NCBI RefSeq assembly: GCF_000013865.1
Contig: NC_007948.1
Coordinates: forward strand, 1 to 64,000
DNA: 64,000 bases
Reading direction: 5' to 3'
Source: Polaromonas sp. JS666
Lineage (GTDB): Bacteria > Pseudomonadota > Gammaproteobacteria > Burkholderiales > Burkholderiaceae_C
Below, piece after piece: positions 1 through 12,054 of the stretch. The notes beneath the pieces are model-generated. The model was not told where the DNA came from. It was given only the letters and a program-made list of their open reading frames with translations, and ran no database searches. Both the position numbers and the translations under genes were made by a program. Each line of letters starts with the position of its first letter. Within the stretch, counting starts at the first letter, position 1.

Positions 1-39
1 GCTGACTGCTTTGCACCTGCAGCCCAGCCAAATCCCGTC

Positions 40-1434
40 ATGAGTGAGGTCTCCATCCCTAGCCTGAGTCACGATCTGTGGCAAAACTGTGTCGACCATC
101 TGGCACAGGAATTACCCGAGCAGCAGTTCAACACCTGGATCCGTCCGCTGGTCGTTCACGTGGCTGCGGACCTCTCCAAAGTCACCATCCAGGTCGGCAA
201 CCGCTTCAAGCTGGACTGGATACGCGCCCAGTATGCGGCCCGCATTTCTGCCTTGCTCGAAAAAATCTCGGGCCACCGGATTTCTCTTGAGTTAGCGCTC
301 GCTCCTCGTGAACCCGCCGCAAAATCAGCGTCATTGACCCGAAGCTTTGAAGGTGTTGGCGTTGCCGAGCCGGCCGGTTTGGGTGTGCCCGAAGAAGCGG
401 CAGGCGCCCCGTTCAAGAACCGCCTCAACAGCGCGCTGACCTTTGACACGCTCATTGAAGGCACGGCCAACCGCATGGGCCGGGCCGCGGCACTGCATGT
501 CTCGAGCAGCCTGGGGCAGCTTTACAACCCCCTCTTTATCTACGGCGGTGTCGGTCTCGGCAAAACGCACTTGATGCACGCCATCGGCAACAAGCTGCTG
601 GCGGACAACCCGGCGGCGAAAGTTCTCTACATCCATGCCGAGCAATTTGTCTCGGATGTGGTTAAAGCGTACCAGCGCAAGACTTTTGACGAGTTCAAGG
701 AACGCTACCACTCACTCGATTTGCTGCTGATCGACGACGTGCAGTTTTTTGCCAACAAGGACCGCACGCAGGAAGAGTTCTTCAACGCCTTCGAAGCCTT
801 GCTGACCAAAAAGTCGCACATCGTGATGACCAGCGACACCTACCCCAAGGGTCTGACGGATATCCATGAGCGCCTGGTGTCACGTTTTGACTCCGGCCTG
901 ACGGTGGCGATCGAGCCGCCCGAGCTCGAGATGCGCGTGGCCATCCTGATCCGCAAAGCCGAGGCCGAAGGCACGGTCATGCCGGAGGAGGTCGCGTTCT
1001 TCGTGGCCAAGAACGTGCGCTCCAACGTGCGCGAACTCGAAGGCGCGCTGCGCAAGATCCTGGCCTATTCGCGCTTCAACCTCAAGGAAATCTCCATCCA
1101 GCTGGCCCGCGAAGCCCTGCGCGATCTGCTGTCGATTCAAAACCGGCAGATTTCCGTAGAGAACATCCAGAAGACAGTCGCCGACTATTACAAGATCAAG
1201 GTCGCCGACATGTACTCCAAGAAGCGGCCTGCCAGCATTGCCAGGCCGCGCCAGATTGCCATGTACCTGGCCAAGGAGCTCACGCAAAAAAGCCTGCCCG
1301 AGATCGGCGAGCTGTTTGGCGGCCGCGACCACACCACCGTGCTGCACGCCGTGCGCAAGATGTCTGCCGAGCGCCAGCAGATGACCGAACTCAACCAGCA
1401 ACTGCATGTGCTGGAACAAACCCTGAAAGGCTGA
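40..1434 (+). CDS. dnaA: Chromosomal replication initiator protein DnaA
   Basis: DnaA is the AAA+ initiator that binds DnaA boxes and opens the origin. The 464-residue protein has the usual four parts: an N-terminal DnaB-interacting domain (about 1-85), a variable linker (about 86-130), the ATPase with Walker [10 protein letters not shown] (169-177) and Walker B LLLIDD (228-233), and a C-terminal DNA-binding domain containing the signature around [12 protein letters not shown]. Length and order match the family. The ATG at 40 is the first in-frame start in the window; only 39 bases of upstream DNA are visible, so the promoter cannot be judged. It is followed by an origin-like gap and dnaN, the classical order at a bacterial chromosome origin. 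Confidence 0.98.
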   Translation: MSEVSIPSLSHDLWQNCVDHLAQELPEQQFNTWIRPLVVHVAADLSKVTIQVGNRFKLDWIRAQYAARISALLEKISGHRISLELALAPREPAAKSASLTRSFEGVGVAEPAGLGVPEEAAGAPFKNRLNSALTFDTLIEGTANRMGRAAALHVSSSLGQLYNPLFIYGGVGLGKTHLMHAIGNKLLADNPAAKVLYIHAEQFVSDVVKAYQRKTFDEFKERYHSLDLLLIDDVQFFANKDRTQEEFFNAFEALLTKKSHIVMTSDTYPKGLTDIHERLVSRFDSGLTVAIEPPELEMRVAILIRKAEAEGTVMPEEVAFFVAKNVRSNVRELEGALRKILAYSRFNLKEISIQLAREALRDLLSIQNRQISVENIQKTVADYYKIKVADMYSKKRPASIARPRQIAMYLAKELTQKSLPEIGELFGGRDHTTVLHAVRKMSAERQQMTELNQQLHVLEQTLKG

Positions 1435-1526
1435 AATGAATGCTTTATGACTCAGTTTTCAGGGCATAAGTCGATGAATAACACGTTCACAACAACCATG
1501 GGGACAACTTTTGAACAACCCATGAC

Positions 1527-1535
1527 TTATCCACA
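1527..1535 (+). promoter_or_regulatory. DnaA box, perfect consensus
   Basis: TTATCCACA matches the consensus DnaA box exactly. It lies 93 bp after the dnaA stop codon, in the dnaA-dnaN gap. Confidence 0.8.
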
Positions 1536-1644
1536 GAAGCCGATGACAATCAAAAGTTGTTCATGTTTTACGGAGACTTCACAGGGCCTCTGAACACATA
1601 GTTAAACAAACGCCAAGTGGTTGATCAAAAAGGGGAAAATAGCG

Positions 1645-1682
1645 CTATCCACAGATTTGCGTGGCCCTTACTACTACTACTA
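1645..1682 (+). promoter_or_regulatory. DnaA box plus DnaA-trio run
   Basis: CTATCCACA (1645-1653, one mismatch to consensus) is followed after 17 bp by CTACTACTACTA (1671-1682), i.e. four TAG trios on the complementary strand, flanked by TTA and ATT. This is the geometry in which DnaA loads from a double-stranded box onto single-stranded trios. Confidence 0.65.
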
Positions 1683-1722
1683 ATTTGAATTAAAGAATTA
1701 AAGATAAATACAAGAGGAACTC

Positions 1723-2829
1723 ATGATCGTTCTGAAAGCCACCCAGGATAAAGTTTTGTCGGTACTGCAATCGGTCGCGGGCATCGTGGAGCGCAGGCAC
1801 ACCTTGCCGATCCTGGCCAACGTGCTGATCCGCAAAACCGGGGCGCAGCTGCAGCTCACCACGAGCGATCTTGAAATCCAGATCCGCACCAGCGCCGACC
1901 TTGATGGCGATGCCGGCAACTTCACCACCACGGTGGGTGCGCGCAAGCTCATCGACATCCTGCGGTCCATGCCCAGCGACCAGACCGTGTCGCTCGAGTC
2001 GGCGCAAAGCAAGCTGATCCTCAAAGGCGGCAAGAGCCGCTTCACGCTGCAAACCCTGCCCGCCGAAGACTTCCCGCTGGTGCAGGAAGCCGCCAACTTC
2101 GGTCCCAGCTTCTCGGTACCGCAAAAGGTGCTCAAGGAGCTGCTCAACCAGGTGTCGTTTGCGATGGCGGTGCACGACATCCGCTACTACCTCAACGGCA
2201 TTTTGTTTGTGGCTGAAGGCAAGCAGCTGAGCCTGGTGGCCACCGACGGCCACCGCCTGGCGTTCTCGTCGGCCACGCTCGATGTGGAAGTGCCCAAGCA
2301 GGAAGTCATCCTGCCGCGCAAGACGGTGCTGGAAATGCAGCGCCTGCTCAGCGACAAGGAAGGCGCCATCGAGATGCAGTTTGCCGGTAACCAGGCCAAG
2401 TTCAGTTTTGAGGGCATGGAGTTTGTCACCAAGCTGGTCGAAGGCAAATTTCCCGACTACAACCGCGTGATTCCGAAGAACCACAAAAACATCATCACGC
2501 TGGGCCGCGTGCCGCTGCTGGCCAGCCTGCAGCGCACCGCCATTCTCACCAGCGAGAAGTTCAAGGGCGTGCGCCTGAACATCGAACCCGGTACGCTGCG
2601 GGTGGCGTCCAACAACGCCGAGCAGGAAGAGGCCGTTGACGAGCTCGACATCGACTACGGCGGCGATGCCATCGAAATCGGCTTCAACGTGACCTACCTG
2701 ATCGACGCGCTGGCCAACATGGAGCAGGACATGGTGAAGATCGAGCTGGCCGACTCCAACAGCTCGGCGCTGCTCACCATTCCCGACGATGCGGCCTTTA
2801 AATACGTGGTGATGCCCATGCGCATTTGA
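1723..2829 (+). CDS. dnaN: DNA polymerase III beta sliding clamp
   Basis: DnaN is the ring-shaped processivity clamp of the replicative polymerase. The 368-residue product has the family length, the typical start MIVLKATQDKVLSVLQ and the C-terminal ending YVVMPMRI expected for beta clamps. The ATG at 1723 follows an AAGAGGA ribosome site. Its place between dnaA and gyrB is the conserved origin arrangement; the separate upstream gap and a hairpin downstream suggest it can be transcribed independently of both neighbours. Confidence 0.98.
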   Translation: MIVLKATQDKVLSVLQSVAGIVERRHTLPILANVLIRKTGAQLQLTTSDLEIQIRTSADLDGDAGNFTTTVGARKLIDILRSMPSDQTVSLESAQSKLILKGGKSRFTLQTLPAEDFPLVQEAANFGPSFSVPQKVLKELLNQVSFAMAVHDIRYYLNGILFVAEGKQLSLVATDGHRLAFSSATLDVEVPKQEVILPRKTVLEMQRLLSDKEGAIEMQFAGNQAKFSFEGMEFVTKLVEGKFPDYNRVIPKNHKNIITLGRVPLLASLQRTAILTSEKFKGVRLNIEPGTLRVASNNAEQEEAVDELDIDYGGDAIEIGFNVTYLIDALANMEQDMVKIELADSNSSALLTIPDDAAFKYVVMPMRI

Positions 2830-2870
2830 CGTATTTGGTCACGCTAAAAAGCGCGCCCAAATTCAAACAG

Positions 2871-2892
2871 ACCCGCTTGCTAGAGCGGGTTT
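2871..2892 (+). terminator. Hairpin after dnaN, possible terminator
   Basis: ACCCGCT (2871-2877) and AGCGGGT (2884-2890) form a perfect 7-bp stem with a 6-base loop, 42 bp after the dnaN stop. The following T-run is very short (TT), so termination may be weak or partial. Confidence 0.45.
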
Positions 2893-2910
2893 GGTCATTC
2901 AAGAGATTGA

Positions 2911-5568
<2,658 letters not shown>

Positions 5569-5582
5569 CGCCTGAACAAGTT

Positions 5583-7565
5583 GTGACGAGTCGGGCCTAC
5601 TACTCAGAACTCATTGAAGAGTTCGTCGGTGAGTCGTCAGACCAAATATTGGGGGTTCTTTCACGGCGCAGTTCCTTTGCTGTTGAAGGGACTCAGCGTG
5701 ATGCATGGGTAGAACAGATTCGAATACTTAAACGAATCCTGGCCCCATACCGTCGGCGTGGAAAAGTTTACTTTGAGTACTCTGTTCCGAGGCTGGGCAA
5801 ACGAATCGATGTGATCGCGGTTATTGATCACGTCGTATTCGTTCTCGAATTTAAGGTTGGCGAGTCCGAGTTTTCGAGCAGCGCAATTGACCAGGTATGG
5901 GACTACGCGCTGGATCTGAAAAACTTTCATGAGACAAGTCATGACAAACCAGTTGCTCCGATTCTTGTTGCGACGAGGGCTGAAAGCGGCGCAACTGTAG
6001 TTGCTGCTGCCCACGACGACATAGTTCTTCGCCCAATCCTTGTCGCGTCAGATGATCTGTCAGTTGCTATTGAGCAAGTGCTGGCTTTGTGCGATGGACC
6101 CATCATTTCCCCTTCTGTTTGGGAAAGAGGGCGGTATTACCCAACCCCGACCATTGTTGAAGCCGCAATGGCTTTGTACGGAGGGCATGCTGTTGCCGAA
6201 ATATCACGCAATGACGCGAGTGCGATCAATCTGAGCCGGACTTCTGAATCTGTTGCAGAGGTCATCCGTTCCGCAAAAGAGAATTCCAGAAAGGCAATTT
6301 GTTTCGTCACGGGTGTGCCTGGTGCTGGAAAGACGCTCGTTGGGCTGAACATTGCAACCAAGCATATTGACAAGGACAGCGAGCTATACAGCGTCTTTCT
6401 TTCTGGGAATGGTCCGCTGGTCGATATCCTGAGGGAGGCTCTTGCGCGCGATCGGGTGTCGAGGGAGGTGGCCACGGGACGAAAGATGAAGAAGGGCACG
6501 GCCGTCAGTGAAGTGAAGGCGTTCATTCAGAACGTCCATCATTTTCGCGATGATTGTTTGCAGGATATGGCGCGGCCACCGGTTGAACACGTTGCAATTT
6601 TTGACGAGGCGCAGCGCGCATGGAATCTTGAGCAGACCGCCGCCTTTATGAGTCGTAAAAAAGGGCGGGCTGACTTCAAGCTGTCGGAGCCGGAGTTCTT
6701 GATCTCTTGTTTGGACCGCCACCAGGACTGGGCGGTTGTAGTTTGCTTGGTAGGTGGCGGACAAGAAATCAATACAGGGGAGGCCGGCATCGGCGAATGG
6801 ATTCAATCATTGCAGCGCTCGTTTCCAGAATGGCGAATTCACATTTCTCCGCAACTTCATGATGAAGAGTACGGTGCAGGAGCGGTCATGCGAGAAATTG
6901 CTGATCGTCCAGGCGTCCACTTGAACGAACATCTTCATCTGGCCGTGTCAATGCGGTCATTTCGAGCGGAGCATGTTTCAGCCTTGGTCAAACACTTGTT
7001 GGATCGCGACGCTGATGCCGCCAGGGCTATGCTTGCGCGGGTTCAGGACCGCTATCCAATCGTTGTTACCCGAAGCCTGCAAAAGGCTAAGAGTTGGCTT
7101 AAGCAGCAAGCCCGAGGTTCGGAACGGTTTGGAATGGTTGTTTCTTCGCAAGCGCAGAGATTGAGGCCTCATGCAATTGACGTGAGGTCGCCGATGGATC
7201 CAATCCACTGGTTCTTGGATGGAAAACATGATGTGCGGTCATCGTTCTATTTGGAGGACGTGGCAACTGAATTCCATGTCCAAGGACTTGAGCTTGATTG
7301 GGCATGTGTAGTTTGGGACGCTGATTTTCGTTACGGGCACGACGGATGGCTACATCGTTCGTTTGTGGGGAGCAAGTGGAACAAGATTAACTTGCCACAC
7401 CGGCAGACATTTTTAAAGAACGCCTACCGTGTGTTGCTGACAAGGGCGCGACAAGGAATGGTGATCGTTGTCCCCGAGGGAGATATCGAGGACCCGACCC
7501 GGGCCCCATCTTTCTATGACCCAACCTTTGATTACTTGAGCAGTATTGGCTTTAGTCAGAGTTAG
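5583..7565 (+). CDS. DUF2075-type helicase with N-terminal PD-(D/E)XK nuclease-like domain
   Basis: The 660-residue protein joins two modules. Near the N terminus D76, then E89-F-K91 in LEFK, then Q104 and Y108 fit a PD-(D/E)XK nuclease core. From about 225 a P-loop NTPase of the DUF2075 type follows, with Walker A GVPGAGKT (244-251), Walker B FDEAQ (D341, E342) and C-terminal helicase-like motifs ending in [11 protein letters not shown]. Proteins of this build are predicted to process DNA or RNA and are often found in defence contexts; its function here is inferred, not shown. The start is GTG, 14 bp after gyrB on the same strand. Base composition is visibly more A/T-rich than gyrB, which suggests acquisition. 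Confidence 0.8.
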   Translation: MTSRAYYSELIEEFVGESSDQILGVLSRRSSFAVEGTQRDAWVEQIRILKRILAPYRRRGKVYFEYSVPRLGKRIDVIAVIDHVVFVLEFKVGESEFSSSAIDQVWDYALDLKNFHETSHDKPVAPILVATRAESGATVVAAAHDDIVLRPILVASDDLSVAIEQVLALCDGPIISPSVWERGRYYPTPTIVEAAMALYGGHAVAEISRNDASAINLSRTSESVAEVIRSAKENSRKAICFVTGVPGAGKTLVGLNIATKHIDKDSELYSVFLSGNGPLVDILREALARDRVSREVATGRKMKKGTAVSEVKAFIQNVHHFRDDCLQDMARPPVEHVAIFDEAQRAWNLEQTAAFMSRKKGRADFKLSEPEFLISCLDRHQDWAVVVCLVGGGQEINTGEAGIGEWIQSLQRSFPEWRIHISPQLHDEEYGAGAVMREIADRPGVHLNEHLHLAVSMRSFRAEHVSALVKHLLDRDADAARAMLARVQDRYPIVVTRSLQKAKSWLKQQARGSERFGMVVSSQAQRLRPHAIDVRSPMDPIHWFLDGKHDVRSSFYLEDVATEFHVQGLELDWACVVWDADFRYGHDGWLHRSFVGSKWNKINLPHRQTFLKNAYRVLLTRARQGMVIVVPEGDIEDPTRAPSFYDPTFDYLSSIGFSQS

Positions 7566-7573
7566 GTCTTAGG

Positions 7574-7993
7574 CTATTTAACGCAGAACTCTGCCGCGAT
7601 GAAGCAAACATTCCAATCTCCAAAGCATTTATCGCTGTAGACCAGAGTTCCCTCTATAACTTGCAGTGTGTGCGTCGTGGTGGTGGCGTTTGGGAAGAAC
7701 CGTGCGGCATCACGTTTGTTGGCAAAGCGAAGCGTGACTTCTTGGCCGTATTGGGTGCGCACATACAGCACGGGCCCGATCTTTGGGCCGGGGAAGCCGC
7801 GGCCGCGCATCGTTTGCTGTGGAAAGTCTCTCCCGTGTGACAGAGATAAATAGAGGCCGGGGCGCGTGGGCATTTCGCCCCAATCGGGAAGGTCTTTTGC
7901 GGGATGTTTCATCCGTTTGCTGAATAGCTGTGGTGCACTCAGCATAGGCTGAGCTAGCCATGTTGTGACCCAGGGCATTGCCTGGGGTGACAT
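7574..7993 (-). CDS. Hypothetical protein, unknown family
   Basis: An open frame of about 139 residues that I do not recognise. It contains a plausible globular segment (RPGLYLSLSHGRDF, then VLYVRTQYGQEVTLRFANKRDAARF) and no membrane helix. It ends 8 bp from the stop of the helicase gene, convergent with it. The start is uncertain: ATG 7993 is used here, while TTG 8014, ATG 7978 and ATG 7912 are possible, and none has a clear ribosome site. Its composition resembles the neighbouring low-GC genes, so it may belong to the same acquired block. Confidence 0.5.
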   Translation of the reverse strand: MSPQAMPWVTTWLAQPMLSAPQLFSKRMKHPAKDLPDWGEMPTRPGLYLSLSHGRDFPQQTMRGRGFPGPKIGPVLYVRTQYGQEVTLRFANKRDAARFFPNATTTTHTLQVIEGTLVYSDKCFGDWNVCFIAAEFCVK

Positions 7994-8121
7994 GGGCTCG
8001 AACGAGGGACACAATTAGTCGTGGGCGGCTGGATAAGTACGTTGGCTCTCTACGGCCGAAGTATTGATCAAATGGAATGCATATAGTTGGTACAAAGCAT
8101 TTGTCATTCAGGAGGAGTCAT

Positions 8122-8559
8122 ATGGAGAACCGAATACCGCTTCCCACCGACAATATCTTCAAGTTCTACGCACTTTTTGGGTTGGTCCTTTTCATCTTTT
8201 GCTTTGCTTCAACCATCTACACCACCAAGGCGACCAACGAATTTATGTCGATTGCAGTGGTTGATCTTGAGGAGTTGAAAGCGATACCCACCCCGTCAGT
8301 TCGAGAGGCGGCAAAAAGACAGATTCTGCAGCGTCAGATAGAAGTGGCTCGATCGGATAAGGAATTTTTTCAATGGGCTTGTGCAGCGATCGGTGCAGTC
8401 GGTCTAGTGGCCATGGTTGTTGGTTTTGCAAAATGGCATAAGGAAATCCAGCCTACTCTGGATGAAATTTCACGATTGCAGCTTTTAAAGTTGCGTCACG
8501 AAGTAGAAGGTTTGCAGCCGAGGTCGAATCAGGTGCGCCGGCTTTCGCGAAAGCGGTAA
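8122..8559 (+). CDS. Small membrane protein with two predicted helices, unknown function
   Basis: A 145-residue protein with one hydrophobic segment near the N terminus (YALFGLVLFIFCFASTIY) and a second in the middle (WACAAIGAVGLVAMVVGFA), followed by a charged, helix-prone C-terminal tail rich in Leu, Glu and Arg. The ATG at 8122 follows a strong GGAGGAG site (8111-8117). I do not recognise a family. It sits at the end of the A/T-richer stretch that begins after gyrB. Confidence 0.65.
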   Translation: MENRIPLPTDNIFKFYALFGLVLFIFCFASTIYTTKATNEFMSIAVVDLEELKAIPTPSVREAAKRQILQRQIEVARSDKEFFQWACAAIGAVGLVAMVVGFAKWHKEIQPTLDEISRLQLLKLRHEVEGLQPRSNQVRRLSRKR

Positions 8560-8674
8560 TGGCGCCAACTTGGATGGGGACGTCGCGGCAATTCCTTACA
8601 AAACTCAACACGCCAGACGCAGGCGTGTCATCTTGGCGGCGCAACATCGGCCCTTTGCTGCCTAGGAGACATGT

Positions 8675-8914
8675 ATGAAGAAGCTTGCATACTTTCTGTT
8701 GCGTCCGCGCTACCTGCGGGCCATTCCTTCGCTGGTGGTGCTGACCACGGCGATGGCCTGGGGTGTGGCGCCTGATTCGGACGCAATGGATACCGTGCAG
8801 AAGAAGGCGGTGGGTGTGACGCTGTCGCTGAACCACACCGCCGCTGCGAGCGCCAATCCCAAGGACGACAAACCTGCAGCTGACGCGGCTGCCGGCGACT
8901 CGCTGGCAGGTTGA
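8675..8914 (+). CDS. Small exported peptide sharing a signal-like leader with the gene at 15672
   Basis: A 79-residue product with a basic N terminus and the hydrophobic leader LRAIPSLVVLTTAMAWG, followed by a polar Ala/Asp/Lys-rich tail. The ribosome site AGGAG (8664-8668) favours ATG 8675 over the out-of-frame ATG at 8671. The leader is nearly identical to LRAIPSMVILTTAMAWG in the Gly-rich protein at 15672, so the two are related at the N terminus. The function is unknown; it could be a truncated or short paralogue. Confidence 0.55.
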   Translation: MKKLAYFLLRPRYLRAIPSLVVLTTAMAWGVAPDSDAMDTVQKKAVGVTLSLNHTAAASANPKDDKPAADAAAGDSLAG

Positions 8915-9216
8915 TGGGGGCGCTGTGGGTGGCCTGCTGGCCAGCCCTAAGAAAAACTGGCATGAAACCCAGGCAGTACGCGTGTAGGCAGCTGTTATTG
9001 ATGGTTCCGTAACGCATGACATCACACTGTTCGGGCTGAGCCTGGCTTGGCCTGTCCTGAGTTTGTCGAAGCCCTTCGACAAGCTCTAGGCGAACGGTAG
9101 CGAAGTGTCGATGCCCAACGACCAAGCTCAGGACGAAGGGTAGGAGCCATGGCGGTTGATGCGTGCGCGCACGGCGCTGCCGCATAATTGCCGCAACTTA
9201 CTCCTGAGGGGTTCAC
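8915..9216. other. Intergenic stretch with a CTTGTCGAAG-type hairpin repeat
   Basis: No gene is supported in this 302-bp gap. It contains the stem GAGTTTGTCGAA (9059-9070) and TTCGACAAGCTC (9075-9086) with a 4-base loop; a further partial copy of the motif (CCAAGCTCAGGACGAAGGG) follows at 9122-9140. This type of sequence is a common dispersed repeat in proteobacteria. Confidence 0.6.
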
Positions 9217-9795
9217 ATGGCGGTATTGATCCTGGGCCTTATCCTGTTTTTGGGCGTGCACTCCACGCGCATCGTGGCCGATGGCTGGCGCACGCAGATG
9301 ATTGCGAAGGTGGGCGAGAAGCCCTGGAAGGGTGTTTACGCGCTGCTGTCCATTGCCGGCTTTGTGCTGCTGGTGTGGGGCTATGGCCTGGCGCGCCAGA
9401 GCCCGGTGGTGCTGTGGACGCCGCCCGTGGGCATGCGGCATGTGGCTGCGCTGCTGATGCTGCTTGCCTTCATTCTGCTGGTGGCCACCTATGTGCCGCG
9501 CAACGCCATCAAGGCAACGCTGCATCACCCCATGCTGCTGTCGGTGAAGGTGTGGGCCCTGGCGCACCTGCTGGCCAACGGCACGCTGGCGGGCGTGGTG
9601 CTGTTTGGCTCCTTTTTGGTGTGGGCGGTGGTTTGCTTCAAGGCGGCGCGGGGGCGGGACCGGGTGGCGCAGACCGTGTACCCGCCGGGCACGGCGACCG
9701 GCACGGCCATCACGATGGCGGTGGGTTTGGTGGCCTGGGCCGGGTTTGCGTTCTGGGCCCACGGCGTGCTGATCGGCGTGCGGCCGCTGGGCTGA
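9217..9795 (+). CDS. NnrU family membrane protein
   Basis: The 192-residue protein begins MAVLILGLILFLGVHSTRI and has about five to six hydrophobic segments, including LSIAGFVLLVWGYGLAR and LLMLLAFILLVATYV. This matches the NnrU family, named from a gene of the nitrite and nitric oxide reductase regulon in Rhodobacter; the biochemical role of the family is unsettled. ATG 9217 follows a GAGGGG site. The exonuclease gene starts 10 bp downstream, so the two are probably cotranscribed. Confidence 0.85.
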   Translation: MAVLILGLILFLGVHSTRIVADGWRTQMIAKVGEKPWKGVYALLSIAGFVLLVWGYGLARQSPVVLWTPPVGMRHVAALLMLLAFILLVATYVPRNAIKATLHHPMLLSVKVWALAHLLANGTLAGVVLFGSFLVWAVVCFKAARGRDRVAQTVYPPGTATGTAITMAVGLVAWAGFAFWAHGVLIGVRPLG

Positions 9796-9805
9796 TGGCG
9801 GCTTT

Positions 9806-10417
9806 GTGAAACCCATTGCTGTCATCGACTTCGAAACCACGGGCCTGTCGCCGGCCATGGGCGACCGCGCCACCGAGGTGGCCATCGTGCTGGTGGAGGG
9901 CGGCCGGGTGGTGGACCGCTTTCAGAGCCTGATGAACGCGGGGGTGCGCATCCCGGCCTTCATCACCAGCCTGACGGGCATCACCAATGCGATGGTGGCC
10001 TCCGCGCCCGATGCCGCGACCGTCATGACTGACGCCAACCGCTTTGTGGGCAACGCGCCGCTGGTGGCGCACAACGCCTCGTTTGACCGCAAGTTCTGGG
10101 AGGCCGAGCTAAGCCGTGCAGGGGAGAGGGCGAGCCAGCCGTTTGCCTGCACCATGCTGGTGTCCAGGAGGCTCTACCCCCAGGCGCCTAGCCATAAACT
10201 GGGCGTGCTGGTCGATTACCACCACTTGCCTAAAGCGGGCCGCGCCCACCGGGCACTGGCCGATGCGGAAATGGCGGCGTCGCTGCTGGGCCAGATTCAG
10301 CATGACCTGCGTAGCCGCCACGGCGTGGACCGACCCGACCATGCCCTGCTGATGGCCTTGCAGCGCTGCGCCAAGCCGGCGGTGCGCGCGCTGATGGCGC
10401 AATACACCGGCGCGTGA
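9806..10417 (+). CDS. DnaQ-like 3'-5' exonuclease
   Basis: A 203-residue DEDD-family exonuclease. The ExoI motif DFETTGLSP lies at the N terminus, ExoII is around LVAHNASFDRKFW, and ExoIII is HRALADAEMAASLL near the C terminus, giving the four acidic metal ligands and the His of DEDDh enzymes. Such proteins trim 3' ends of DNA or RNA. The start is GTG at 9806, close behind the nnrU-like gene. A second copy of its ExoIII coding segment lies at 12126-12182, beyond the ATPase gene. Confidence 0.85.
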   Translation: MKPIAVIDFETTGLSPAMGDRATEVAIVLVEGGRVVDRFQSLMNAGVRIPAFITSLTGITNAMVASAPDAATVMTDANRFVGNAPLVAHNASFDRKFWEAELSRAGERASQPFACTMLVSRRLYPQAPSHKLGVLVDYHHLPKAGRAHRALADAEMAASLLGQIQHDLRSRHGVDRPDHALLMALQRCAKPAVRALMAQYTGA

Positions 10418-10618
10418 ACCGGGGCGTGTTGACGGTGTCTTATGGCGCGGGTCACTGGCACATTCATTTTTCCCCCTTGTCTTCTTGTCGTGTCTTCACT
10501 CGCGGCGCTGTCTGACACCGGGGCGAATCTGGCCTTTCCAGAATGGAGTTGACTCGTGGCGTGAGTGCGTTCGCGCCTGCGCCTGTCTTCAACCTCTATT
10601 TCTATTGGAGAACCCACC

Positions 10619-10816
10619 ATGACTTATAAACAGAACCCGCGCGACGAAAAGGTTGAGCACCTTGGCAAGGTGGTGAATGACCACAACAAGGTAGGCGAGC
10701 AGCCCCTCACCCAGAAAAATGAGGCCCAGCGCACCTCGGAAAGCCGGGCGGACCGGGAGGCCCACATCGGCAGCGCGAATCAGACGCAGTCGCGCCGGGG
10801 CAATACCGGGCGCTGA
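10619..10816 (+). CDS. Small hydrophilic protein, unknown function
   Basis: A 65-residue, highly charged protein starting MTYKQNPRDEKVEHLG, rich in Asn, Gln, Arg, Glu and Thr and lacking hydrophobic segments, so probably disordered. TTGGAG at 10605-10610 is a fitting ribosome site for ATG 10619. No family is recognised; small polar proteins of this kind are often stress-related, but nothing in the sequence proves that. Confidence 0.55.
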   Translation: MTYKQNPRDEKVEHLGKVVNDHNKVGEQPLTQKNEAQRTSESRADREAHIGSANQTQSRRGNTGR

Positions 10817-10873
10817 GCTGCCTTGTGGAGGCGCATGAAGGGGTGCGTTGCCTGGCCGCGGATCGACGCAGCT

Positions 10874-12052
10874 TCAGGCATCCTGCATCTGCCGGGCCAA
10901 CGCCGCCAAGCCAATGGCCTGCGTACCGTGCCGGACTGGATAGGTTTCTTCGCCCGGGTACACCACATAACGCTGGAGCACCTTCAGGTCGTCACAGGCC
11001 ATGCCAAAGCCCTTGTCCAATGTGGGTGCGGACGATTTTTTGACCTCGATCGCTATTTCGGGCTGGCCACCGCGCTCCAGCAGCAGGTCGATCTCGGCGC
11101 CATCATGGGTGCGATAGAAGTAGGGTCGCCAACGCGGCCCGGCGCACTGAATCAGGTTTTCGATCACGAAGCCCTCGTAGCTCGGGCCCGCCACCGGATG
11201 ACCCAGCACATCGTTCCAGGTTTCCAGATCCAGCAACGCATGAACAATGCCGCTGTCGCGCACATAAACTTTAGGTGCCTTCACAAGGCGTTTGCCAACA
11301 TTGCCGCTCCACGGCGCCAGGCGGCGCACCAGTTGCAGATCAACCATCAGGTCGGTGTAACGCGTTACGGTGGGTGCTGATACGCCCAGGCCAGCCGCCA
11401 GCCGCGCCTGATTCAGCAAGCCGCCTTGCTGGTGGGCCAACATGGTCCACAGGCGCCCCAGCGCCTGTACGGGCATGCGTGGTGCAAACATGGGCACGTC
11501 CCGCTCAAGGTAAGAGCGGATGAAGTCCCGCCGCCAGTCCAGACTGGGGCCGTCGCCCTGTGCGAGCAGGCTCTCGGGAAAGCCACCACGCAACCAGAGC
11601 GTTTGGGCATCCAGACTGGCAGTGCCGGCCTCAAGAATGTCGATGGGACCAATTTCAAGATATGCCACCCGCCCCGCCAGCGTTTCAGACGACTGGCGCA
11701 TCAGTTCAAGTGCTGCCGAGCCCAGCAGCAGAAAGTGGCCAAACCGCTCCCCTGCGGCACGCCGGTCATCAATAATGCCGCGCAGCACCTCAAACAAGCC
11801 CGGTGCGCGCTGAATTTCGTCAATCACGACCAGCTTGCCGTTTTGTGCCCTCAAGTAGGCATCTGCGTCATCCAGCCGCCGCCGGTCTGCCGGACGTTCC
11901 ATGTCCAGATACACCGCGCCACCCGGCCAGTCGGCTGCTATCTTGCGCGCCAACGTGGTTTTGCCCACTTGACGAGGTCCGAGCAACACCACTGCCGGCA
12001 CAACGGTGGCCAGGCGGGTGCACAAGATGGGTTCAATATTTCTCAAAATCAT
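10874..12052 (-). CDS. DUF4143-type AAA ATPase
   Basis: A 392-residue protein of the AAA_14/DUF4143 group. Walker A GPRQVGKT is at 25-32 and Walker B LVVIDE at 74-79, followed by the C-terminal DUF4143 region with a winged-helix-like part (LGVSAPTVTRYTDLMVDL) and a PD-(D/E)XK-like ending (DGAEIDLLLERGGQPEIAIEVKK). These proteins are widespread, often scattered in accessory DNA, and their role is not established. The gene lies between an exonuclease gene and a fragment of that gene's 3' end. An inverted repeat covers the DNA just upstream of its start. Confidence 0.85.
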   Translation of the reverse strand: MILRNIEPILCTRLATVVPAVVLLGPRQVGKTTLARKIAADWPGGAVYLDMERPADRRRLDDADAYLRAQNGKLVVIDEIQRAPGLFEVLRGIIDDRRAAGERFGHFLLLGSAALELMRQSSETLAGRVAYLEIGPIDILEAGTASLDAQTLWLRGGFPESLLAQGDGPSLDWRRDFIRSYLERDVPMFAPRMPVQALGRLWTMLAHQQGGLLNQARLAAGLGVSAPTVTRYTDLMVDLQLVRRLAPWSGNVGKRLVKAPKVYVRDSGIVHALLDLETWNDVLGHPVAGPSYEGFVIENLIQCAGPRWRPYFYRTHDGAEIDLLLERGGQPEIAIEVKKSSAPTLDKGFGMACDDLKVLQRYVVYPGEETYPVRHGTQAIGLAALARQMQDA

Positions 12053-12054
12053 TG

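Larger units (their letters stand above)
1435..1722. other. Probable oriC region between dnaA and dnaN
   Basis: This 288-bp gap carries a perfect DnaA box TTATCCACA at 1527-1535 and a one-mismatch box CTATCCACA at 1645-1653 in the same orientation. Next come a GC-rich stretch (about 1659-1667), a run of four CTA triplets (1671-1682) and an A/T-rich tract up to the dnaN ribosome site. The order box, GC-rich spacer, trinucleotide run, AT-rich DNA is that of the basal unwinding system described for Bacillus subtilis oriC. That this gap is the functional origin is inference, because the region upstream of dnaA is outside the window. Confidence 0.75.
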
